Origin: Paraneptunicella sp964228975
GTDB lineage: Bacteria > Pseudomonadota > Gammaproteobacteria > Enterobacterales > Alteromonadaceae
Length of the DNA: 11,718 nucleotides
Assembly (NCBI GenBank): GCA_964228975.1
Contig: CAXRCC010000132.1
Coordinates: 1-11,718 of the forward strand
Direction: 5' to 3'
Shown here: positions 6,365 through 11,718 of the stretch, in pieces
Layout of the letters: each line of letters opens with the position of its first letter
Position numbering within the stretch: position 1 is the stretch's first letter
Translations under genes and position numbers: made by a program
The notes under the pieces: model-generated
The model's database searches: none
What the model saw: only the letters and a program-made list of their open reading frames with translations
Told to the model about the DNA's origin: nothing

Positions 6365-7228
6365 TTATCGGCCGATAGTAGAAAGTAAGTCGGGATTCGT
6401 CACAAGGTTTCTTACACCATGAGCGTGATCCTCGTTAAATACATTCCCTTGGCACCATTTTCCAACGCTGTCGATATTCACTTTAGCCACATTAGGGCGA
6501 ACACTCCAAGACACTTGCAGCGGTGAACCTGCTTCATTATAGCTTGGCCCCGTTGTTGAGCCAGCATATTGAACAGGCGTGCCCGTGTTATTGGGGATGT
6601 CCAAAGCTTGGTATTTACCGTCCACTGTTCCAAGTTTTGTCAACTCAGTGAAATCCAGCGCATTTTTATCGTTAACCAATACATAAACCTGCGCTTCTAC
6701 ACGAAGTTGTGGGTTTTTGATTGAGTCACTTAAGCAGGAACCTAATGTTGGGCCCGGCTGAATTTGAGCAGATGAATGCACATAATGCACTTCGATGGTG
6801 TCGCCAGGGTAAAGATTACCGTGTTTACTTGGGCAGATTTCACCTTTCACTGACTTGCGCTCAGCTTGGCTTAATTTGCCGTTGTAAACGTAGCCAGAGT
6901 GGAAACCATGTCCATCACCATTACCAGCGTATTTGCTGAATTCACCGCCTGCATGCTCTGCATTTTTGTGGAAGTGGATATTACAAAGGTTCATTTCCTG
7001 ATAGATCGGCGCTGTTTCGAAAACAATGCTATTGTTTCCGGCTGTAGAGTCGATGCTACGAGGCGATTGAGGGCCGAAACCTTTGCCTTTTGTATTAGCT
7101 GCTAATGCGGCACGCTGTTTAGCGATAACATTATCAGATACATGATCGTTGTGAGAATGGGCGTCTTTAGCTGCGACATTTAGCGAAATTGAAGCGGCCG
7201 TAACCAATAAAAGCGCTTGGGCTTTCAT
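6365..7228 (-). CDS. Periplasmic delta-class carbonic anhydrase
   Basis: This enzyme would hydrate CO2 to bicarbonate in the periplasm, using a His-bound metal, normally Zn. The 287-aa product has a signal peptide (MKAQALLLVTAASISLNVAA, cut near residue 20). FGPQSPRSID (51-60) resembles the QSPI motif of alpha-type enzymes. NLCNIHFHKNAEH (80-92) holds the likely ligands His85 and His87, and IEVHYVH (145-151) the third, His148. The order HFH, AEH, then ExHxxH parallels alpha carbonic anhydrase (HFHWG, SEH, ELHLVH). The segment HAGGEFSKYAGNGDGHGFHSGY (92-113) is, as I recall, typical of the delta (CA_like) family also known from diatoms. Four Cys (for example 82, 132 and 165) may form disulfides. 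ATG 7228 has GGGAG seven bases upstream. A His/Asp-rich patch (HSHNDH) follows the signal peptide. It appears monocistronic. Confidence 0.8.
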   Translation of the reverse strand: MKAQALLLVTAASISLNVAAKDAHSHNDHVSDNVIAKQRAALAANTKGKGFGPQSPRSIDSTAGNNSIVFETAPIYQEMNLCNIHFHKNAEHAGGEFSKYAGNGDGHGFHSGYVYNGKLSQAERKSVKGEICPSKHGNLYPGDTIEVHYVHSSAQIQPGPTLGSCLSDSIKNPQLRVEAQVYVLVNDKNALDFTELTKLGTVDGKYQALDIPNNTGTPVQYAGSTTGPSYNEAGSPLQVSWSVRPNVAKVNIDSVGKWCQGNVFNEDHAHGVRNLVTNPDLLSTIGR

Positions 7229-7715
7229 GTAAACTCTCCCTAAAAGGTTATTTAAAAAGCTAATTTGTATGACTACTTTGAGCCGTTCCGAGGAACAAAG
7301 CTCGGCGACAAATAGCCCAACCTAAATCTTCTTCTTATTCTTATTTCTTATTCTTGTTCGAGTATCGCAATTTTCATTGCTTATGATTATGTGCTGAAAC
7401 CCCAAGTGTACTGTGAATCCATCATGTAAAAGGCGATAAAGGCCTGTTACCTAACTGAATTGGCAAGTCACTTAGCCCCATAAATTAGCCTCAGCGCAAA
7501 CGAGTATAGAGATTTTTAAGTAAAAATTCACTCAAGGCGTGTGACTTTTACTTTTCCTAGAGAGCATTGACGGTCCTTATTTTTTACACAAATCCTCGTC
7601 TATTACCTATTGCCCCGTGAATCTTCAGTGCTTTTTACACTCAATAAAGTGCACATCTGTATAGGCTTAAATCGTTTCGAATACTCGATTTCATCTATTT
7701 GCTGTGGAGTGAATC
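7229..7715. other. 487-bp gap between divergent genes with a TTCTTA-type tract
   Basis: This gap must hold the promoters of the carbonic anhydrase gene (minus) and the 778-aa gene (plus). A pyrimidine tract at about 7327-7356 repeats TTCTTAT/TTCTTA and would be a purine tract (AAGAATAAGAAATAAG) in the carbonic anhydrase leader. A small hairpin is possible around 7285 (GTTCC-GA-GGAAC). Ribosome-binding sites lie at 7236-7240 (GGGAG, minus) and 7706-7709 (GGAG, plus). No clean sigma-70 promoter, regulator box or small gene could be supported by eye. Confidence 0.45.
7327..7356 (+). repeat. Short degenerate TTCTTA(T) tract
   Basis: About 30 bases composed almost only of T, C and A in TTCTTA/TTCTTAT units, starting CTTCTTCTTATTCTTATTTC. 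It is imperfect, so slippage-based variation is possible but not evident. Confidence 0.5.
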
Positions 7716-10052
7716 ATGCCCTCACCATTACTGGAAACAACCGAACAAATTGAAGCTCGCCGACAACTTAAACGGGATATGAGCAGTTGGCTGACCGAAC
7801 AAATGAACGATTTGAGTATTGATTATGGCACTTTATTTGGCGGGCTTACCCAACCCCAGAGTGGCGATAAAGTGTTACCTAATTGTGCACAACTCGTTCA
7901 TTACTCCACATTTAAAAAAGCCGTAAGAGGGCATATCTTGCAAAGCTTACAGGCAATCAATAAAGGCTTGTCCGCGCTGGAAAAAGAAATCAAAAAGGAA
8001 TTTAACTTATCGATACAAGCAGACGGGGGGCAGCAAGCATCAAGCTTAGGCGCTGGTTCATCAAAAGATGCAACAGCGCAAGAGGTGCCGCTTTTTAAGT
8101 TCTACATCAAAGGGGGCAATGCGTTTAAATTTACGGTTGAAGGCTCAGGAGCAAATGGTACCTCGGATTGGGATACGCAATTGCTTATCAACCCATGGCT
8201 GCCTGTGCCAATAACAGAAGAAATTTATGCTCGGGTTGAAAATACGATTGCAGCGATTCTAGAGCAAACGGCCGCGAATTTGGGAGAGCTGTTTACGCCT
8301 TTAACGGAGCAAGGAACACAAGCCTCAGGGCTCGCTCAAACTCAACCAGATTCTACAGCGAGTACCTCCACCGGGAACAGTGCATTAAACAAGGAACTCG
8401 CCGGAAACCCTGACACAAATACTGCGGATTCAACAAACAGTAACGGCGGTGATAGCAAAACGGGTAAAAAATCCGTGTTCTCGCTTGCGGACTATATCAA
8501 CTCAATTATTCAGTATATTCCGCTATTGAAGCAGTCAAACCCTTCAGCAAAAACAATACAAACGTGGCTGAATAACAATGATAAAGCGTGGATGCAACAC
8601 TATGCACCAGTTGAGCTGAAAGCGGGTCAGATTGTTAAGCAGTTTTCTCATGTGAATACAGGGTTGTGGGAATCGAGCAATAGTGACATTAAGAGTGAAT
8701 ATAAGAACCTACCAAGTGTGGTTGAGAGCGACCGCATTGCGCCATTCAAAATATTTCGGTTAGGTTGGCTTTGGAAAACCAAATATAACAAAGTCCCGGC
8801 TACGCCAAGCACCCCACATCCCATGGAAATAAAATCAATATTGATGGAACTGATTGATATCACCATTCCAAGAAAATACACCATTGAAGCGGTAACACAG
8901 TGGCACGAATTCATTGAAGAAGCAGGAACTGAAAAAGCGACGATTAACGATGAAACGTTTGCTTTTTCTGCACCAAAATTGACTTCCCTTAAAGATGACA
9001 CAACCGATACGTTGAGCATCACGTTACCCTTTCCAAATACTTATTACCATGCACATGAACAACTCATCATGTTGTGTGAAGTGGCAGATGGCTCATCGGA
9101 GCATAAAGACAAAGCCCCTAAACGCCTAGCACGCTTTGGAAAATGTAAGGGAGACGCCCCTAAGCTAACGAGTGCTATACTTGACGGGCTCATTAATAAA
9201 GTTAATGGTCAAGACATAAACAAAGCCATGTATAAGTCGGATGCGCTCGGTTTTGTGGGGACGTTAAACCTTCAAGAAGAAGCAGAAAAAGCCTTTAAGG
9301 ATCAGGTAGAGCAAGACAATGAAACGGATTTAAGAGCCGTCGCGTTAATGAAGCAGGTGCAAACACGTTCAGAAGAAAGTGTTGGCCTGGATGAGTTTGC
9401 GCCTAAAAATAGTGCGTTAAAAGATCAACTTAACAAGGCAACTGATGCAGATAAAATCAACCAGTTTATCGGGAATTTGTCGAAGCATCGCTTGGTTTAC
9501 AACAAAGAAGAAGGGCTGCAAACCGTGCAAATGCTTGGCGCGGCCTACAGTAATGATTTTGTGCTTGAATACATTTTTAACGAAAGCAACTTAATCTCTA
9601 CTCACAATATAAAAAGCATTGGCTTACCCAATTTATTCTTTTCTCGGGTAGGCAATCGAGCAACATTAAATGCTGCGAAAAATGCGTTTATTAGTGACTT
9701 TACCTCTGCCGATAAGCCTGCTAAATCTCAATCTAAAGCGACCCCTCAGTTTAAGCCCAAATGCATTGTTCACGATAGTTTTCATTCGAATCGTTACACC
9801 TATTTCAGCACGTGTTTATCGTTTAATGAGAGTGGAAAAATTCAAGACTGCATCACTTTTATTACCGCAAATAAAGCAGAGGCACCTTTCTATCAATTTG
9901 AAGAAGCGGAATTAGCGCATAAGTTTTATGCGGATTTAAGGCTTATTGCACAGCAAAGAAAGGCCATGGCAGCGTTAACCATGGATTATGTATTACATAC
10001 TTTACTGTCGAATCAGGTAAAGGCCATTTACAGCTTAATAGGCGATAACTAA
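7716..10052 (+). CDS. Large orphan protein with nucleotidyltransferase-like motifs
   Basis: No family recognised with certainty. The 778-aa product has no signal peptide or membrane segment. Residues 128-160 read FKFYIKGGNAFKF, then after a short insert GTSDWDTQLLINP. Gly133-Gly134 and Asp151/Asp153 fit the G[GS]...[DE]h[DE] pattern of the nucleotidyltransferase fold. LIDITIPRKY (379-388), on a predicted strand, could supply the third acidic residue, Asp381. A helical segment with a KDKAPKRLARFG tail (464-475) follows. Between motifs lies a low-complexity Ser/Thr/Asn/Gly/Asp linker (about 198-252). The C-terminal 290 residues are largely helical and unassigned. ATG 7716 has GGAG six bases upstream. 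The gene stands alone, with a hairpin after it. A nucleotide-transferring enzyme (tRNA, protein or second-messenger substrate) is a hypothesis. A structural protein with a chance motif match is the alternative. Confidence 0.8.
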   Translation: MPSPLLETTEQIEARRQLKRDMSSWLTEQMNDLSIDYGTLFGGLTQPQSGDKVLPNCAQLVHYSTFKKAVRGHILQSLQAINKGLSALEKEIKKEFNLSIQADGGQQASSLGAGSSKDATAQEVPLFKFYIKGGNAFKFTVEGSGANGTSDWDTQLLINPWLPVPITEEIYARVENTIAAILEQTAANLGELFTPLTEQGTQASGLAQTQPDSTASTSTGNSALNKELAGNPDTNTADSTNSNGGDSKTGKKSVFSLADYINSIIQYIPLLKQSNPSAKTIQTWLNNNDKAWMQHYAPVELKAGQIVKQFSHVNTGLWESSNSDIKSEYKNLPSVVESDRIAPFKIFRLGWLWKTKYNKVPATPSTPHPMEIKSILMELIDITIPRKYTIEAVTQWHEFIEEAGTEKATINDETFAFSAPKLTSLKDDTTDTLSITLPFPNTYYHAHEQLIMLCEVADGSSEHKDKAPKRLARFGKCKGDAPKLTSAILDGLINKVNGQDINKAMYKSDALGFVGTLNLQEEAEKAFKDQVEQDNETDLRAVALMKQVQTRSEESVGLDEFAPKNSALKDQLNKATDADKINQFIGNLSKHRLVYNKEEGLQTVQMLGAAYSNDFVLEYIFNESNLISTHNIKSIGLPNLFFSRVGNRATLNAAKNAFISDFTSADKPAKSQSKATPQFKPKCIVHDSFHSNRYTYFSTCLSFNESGKIQDCITFITANKAEAPFYQFEEAELAHKFYADLRLIAQQRKAMAALTMDYVLHTLLSNQVKAIYSLIGDN

Positions 10053-10081
10053 TAGTGAATTTGATAAACGTGAACGCGGTA

Positions 10082-10100
10082 GGTGCAGCCCTTCTGCACC
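10082..10100 (+). terminator. Hairpin downstream of the 778-aa gene
   Basis: GGTGCAG (10082-10088) and CTGCACC (10094-10100) form a perfect 7-bp stem with loop CCCTT, 30 bases after the stop. Only scattered T residues follow, up to ACTTTTTAG near 10127, so termination is plausible but not of the textbook type. Confidence 0.5.
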
Positions 10101-10279
10101 CATTAGACATGTAAATTTACTTTTTAGTCTTAAGCAAAGGATAGTAAAAAGGGCGGTGCTGTTGATATCATGCCTGCTTTACATGAACCGCGATGAGCGT
10201 TTGCCAGCCTTTTTAGTGCGGCGCAAGCCAATGTTGTATGCGGTTGCTATCACATCAACCGACACAAAGGTAATTATGC

Positions 10280-10627
10280 ATGATGAGCTTAAAATCAACG
10301 TTTAAATGGGTGTTCGTTTTATTACTGACCACCGCGAGTTTTCTTGCCAGCGCTGAGCCAACTTGGATAGATGTTCGCAGTAAAGCTGAGCACAAAATTG
10401 ACAATATCGAAGGCGATTTATTGATTTCCCATACCGAGATTGTTGATGGTGTTAGTAAACTTTTCCCAAATAAAGATCAGGAAATTCGTTTGTATTGTCG
10501 CAGTGGCTACCGTGCGAGCGTCGCATTGAAAAAGCTAGAAGAAGCGGGTTATACCAATGTGTCGAATGCAGGCGGCATCAACGATGCGCGTAAAGAGCGT
10601 AAGCTAATTGAAGTGGTTGCGAAGTAA
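10280..10627 (+). CDS. Periplasmic rhodanese-like protein (PspE type)
   Basis: Single-domain rhodanese of 115 aa, close in length and layout to E. coli PspE, a periplasmic thiosulfate sulfurtransferase. A Sec signal peptide (hydrophobic WVFVLLLTTASFLASA) is likely cleaved after ASA at residues 23-25. WIDVRSKAEH (29-38) is the usual first rhodanese motif. LYCRSGYRAS (71-80) is the active-site loop with catalytic Cys73, and GYTNVSNAGGINDA is the typical C-terminal signature. The loop has the six residues (CRSGYR) expected for sulfur rather than phosphate or arsenate substrates. Two consecutive ATG codons occur; the first (10280) is nine bases from AAAGG (10266-10270). The physiological sulfur donor and acceptor are unknown, and no psp operon is present here. 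It converges on the next gene with two bases between stop codons. Confidence 0.88.
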   Translation: MMSLKSTFKWVFVLLLTTASFLASAEPTWIDVRSKAEHKIDNIEGDLLISHTEIVDGVSKLFPNKDQEIRLYCRSGYRASVALKKLEEAGYTNVSNAGGINDARKERKLIEVVAK

Positions 10628-10629
10628 GC

Positions 10630-10881
10630 TTACCGCGCCTGCACTTTCCCACCTATTATTTTCAAGGCTGGCGTGCCTCTAATTAGCGTTGGCCTTGCAA
10701 ATTCACTCTCGCATTGTGGGCAGTGAGTTTGGTTTTCTGTAAAGTCTTGTGAAATACGTTCAATAAAGCACTTTACCAATGCGCCTTTGCCGCCCTTTCG
10801 GTACTTAAATAGCTGCGTTTTGCACTTGGCACAGTAAATGTCAACGGTTTTCGTCGGGCCTTTTTTATTGGGTTTTGCCAT
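10630..10881 (-). CDS. Small zinc-ribbon protein of unknown function
   Basis: The 83-aa basic product has no signal peptide. YCAKC (Cys17, Cys20) and HCPQC (Cys54, Cys57) form two knuckles of a likely zinc ribbon. A fifth Cys (38) lies between them in VKCFIERI. The Lys-rich N-terminus (MAKPNKKGPTKT) and the stretch FKYRKGGKGALVK suggest contact with nucleic acid or ribosomes, but the function is not known. ATG 10881 is the only start ahead of the first knuckle, and its ribosome-binding site is weak. The gene converges on the rhodanese gene and is divergent from yjdM, another zinc-ribbon gene, across about 240 bp. Confidence 0.72.
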   Translation of the reverse strand: MAKPNKKGPTKTVDIYCAKCKTQLFKYRKGGKGALVKCFIERISQDFTENQTHCPQCESEFARPTLIRGTPALKIIGGKVQAR

Positions 10882-11121
10882 GAAGTGAGTCTCGAAATGT
10901 GCCTGAAGTAAGCGATATTTGTTGGAATAACTGGGCGCTTACACTACGCAAAAACGGCGCTCAAGAAAACCTTAAAAATTGATCTCGCGTACATCGAGAA
11001 GAGCCATTAAAATTAGGGAGATTAATCCTGTAAAGCCAAACATGAGAGTGTGCATATTGTCGAAACAATACTGGCCTCATGGTTGCGACACGCTAAAATT
11101 ATTAATGGAATCAATTTACTT
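10882..11121. other. Intergenic region between zinc-ribbon gene and yjdM
   Basis: A 240-bp spacer with the promoters of two divergent genes. GTAAGCG (10908-10914) and CGCTTAC (10936-10942) form a 7-bp inverted repeat with a 21-base spacer, which could be a regulator site or chance. A frame is open leftward from the yjdM start as far as 11050, but conservation argues against using it. Confidence 0.4.
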
Positions 11122-11457
11122 ATGTCATTACCTCCTTGCCCGAATTGCCAGTCGGAATTCGTTTATCAAGATCAAAGCCAGCTTATTTGCCCAGAGTGCA
11201 GCCATGAATGGAATCCTGAGGAGGTTGCGCAAGAAGCTGCATTAAACATCAAAGATGCAAACGGCACATTGTTGAGTGAAGGCGACAGAGTGACCCTTGC
11301 CAAAGATTTAAAAGTAAAAGGCAGTTCACAAGTGTTGAAAATTGGCACAAAAGCCGTCATTCGGCGCATGGTGGAAGGAAAAGATCACCAGTTAGATTGC
11401 AAAGTAGAAGGGGCGGGCGAAATGATGGTCACAGCACAGTTCGTAAAAAAGGCATAA
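11122..11457 (+). CDS. yjdM: Zinc-ribbon protein YjdM (PhnA family)
   Basis: The 111-aa product equals the E. coli YjdM length. MSLPPCPNCQSEFVYQD and LICPECSHEW give a CxxC...CxxC zinc ribbon (Cys6, Cys9, Cys23, Cys26). The conserved PhnA/YjdM C-terminal domain follows: IKDANGTLLSEGDRVTLAKD, then LKVKGSSQVLKIGTKA and a terminal FVKKA. The old name PhnA is misleading: phosphonoacetate hydrolase is a different protein, and the role of YjdM is unclear. The frame is open upstream to 11050, but ATG 11122 reproduces the family N-terminus MSLPxCPxC. The extra 24 residues would be non-homologous. A weak TGGAA lies about 12 bases upstream. Likely a single-gene unit, followed directly by a repeat array. 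Confidence 0.92.
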   Translation: MSLPPCPNCQSEFVYQDQSQLICPECSHEWNPEEVAQEAALNIKDANGTLLSEGDRVTLAKDLKVKGSSQVLKIGTKAVIRRMVEGKDHQLDCKVEGAGEMMVTAQFVKKA

Positions 11458-11460
11458 CGA

Positions 11461-11640
11461 ACTAAATTAGGCCTGAAAAACTGAACTAGACCTCAAATAG
11501 GCAATTAGTTAGGTTTGAAAAAGTAAATTAGGTCCGTAAAAAGTCAATTCGCTCCGTAAAAGTCAATGAGGCCTGAAAAACTGGACCGGGCCTCAAATAG
11601 TCAATCAGGTCCGTAAAAGTAAAATAAGCGTGAAATAGCC
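11461..11640. repeat. Array of nine degenerate ~20-bp units with 100-bp superperiod
   Basis: Nine copies of a core close to AGGYCYGWAAAA begin at 11469, 11488, 11511, 11530, 11550, 11569, 11588, 11607 and 11627, with steps of 19-23 bases (mostly 19 or 20). Bases 11471-11500 and 11571-11600 match at 26 of 30 positions, and the four differences are all transitions. This gives a higher-order repeat of exactly 100 bp, five basic units. Units are separated by AATTAG/CAAT-like linkers. All frames contain stops, so it is non-coding. It starts only a few bases after the yjdM stop codon. Function unknown. Confidence 0.8.
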
Positions 11641-11718
11641 TGAGTCGACCATCCAATTCCAACTAATACCAGTCCATACGAATTACAGCCGCAAAATTGT
11701 GCCGCTAAGTTTTACTAA

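Noticed and set aside
7716..10052. CBASS-type CD-NTase operon.
   Set aside because: The GG to DxD spacing and overall size do not fit well, and there is no adjacent effector gene.
10908..10942. Terminator formed by GTAAGCG/CGCTTAC.
   Set aside because: The 21-base spacer and lack of a T run argue against a terminator; it also lies upstream of both genes.
11050..11121. N-terminal extension of yjdM.
   Set aside because: The family N-terminus MSLPxCPxC starts exactly at 11122, and the extra 24 residues have no counterpart.
10979..11245. 88-residue frame overlapping yjdM.
   Set aside because: It overlaps a well-conserved gene in another frame and has no ribosome-binding site or family features.
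11461..11640. CRISPR array or integron attC sites.
   Set aside because: There are no constant repeats alternating with unique spacers, units are only about 20 bp and degenerate, and no cas or integrase gene is present.
11655..11718. Beginning of a dispersed repeat or mobile element (CTAATACCAGTCCATACGAA).
   Set aside because: It resembles sequences often seen between genes in marine gammaproteobacteria, but only one copy is in the window and no terminal inverted repeat or target duplication can be checked.

Overview
The window looks like chromosomal DNA of a marine gammaproteobacterium, most likely of the Alteromonadales. Grounds for this are the moderate-to-low G+C content, an RlmJ and a YjdM/PhnA of clear gammaproteobacterial type, a Maf-like DUF115 protein, a periplasmic delta-class carbonic anhydrase and a PspE-like rhodanese. 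The genus cannot be fixed from sequence reading alone. No tRNA, rRNA, transposase, integrase, phage gene or CRISPR array was seen.

Layout. Bases 32-526 (+) encode an exported histidine-rich protein that may bind metal. A hairpin separates it from rlmJ (668-1519, +, TTG start), a 23S rRNA m6A methyltransferase. Convergent to rlmJ is a small secreted protein of unknown role (1527-2012, -, GTG start). Next comes a compact redox-type switch: an AhpD/carboxymuconolactone decarboxylase-family protein (2238-2777, -) divergent from a TetR-family regulator (2888-3466, +). Two operator-like palindromes lie in the 110-bp gap and overlap both predicted promoters.

A two-gene minus-strand operon follows: a Maf/DUF115 glycosyltransferase-like protein (4249-6126) that overlaps by ATGA with a probably exported protein (3542-4252) carrying seven tandem GASDSF-type hexapeptides. 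This pair is the best candidate here for an undescribed two-component system, a dedicated glycosyltransferase with its Ser-rich acceptor. Upstream is a delta-class carbonic anhydrase (6365-7228, -), then a 487-bp gap, then a 778-aa protein (7716-10052, +) with no family I can name. Its motifs (KGGN, SDWD, LIDITIP) resemble a nucleotidyltransferase active site.

The right end holds a periplasmic PspE-like rhodanese (10280-10627, +), a small zinc-ribbon protein (10630-10881, -) and yjdM (11122-11457, +). After yjdM lies a non-coding array of nine degenerate ~20-bp units with a 100-bp higher-order period. Most genes are single-gene units. Only the Maf/hexapeptide pair and the TetR/AhpD pair show sequence-level evidence of working together.
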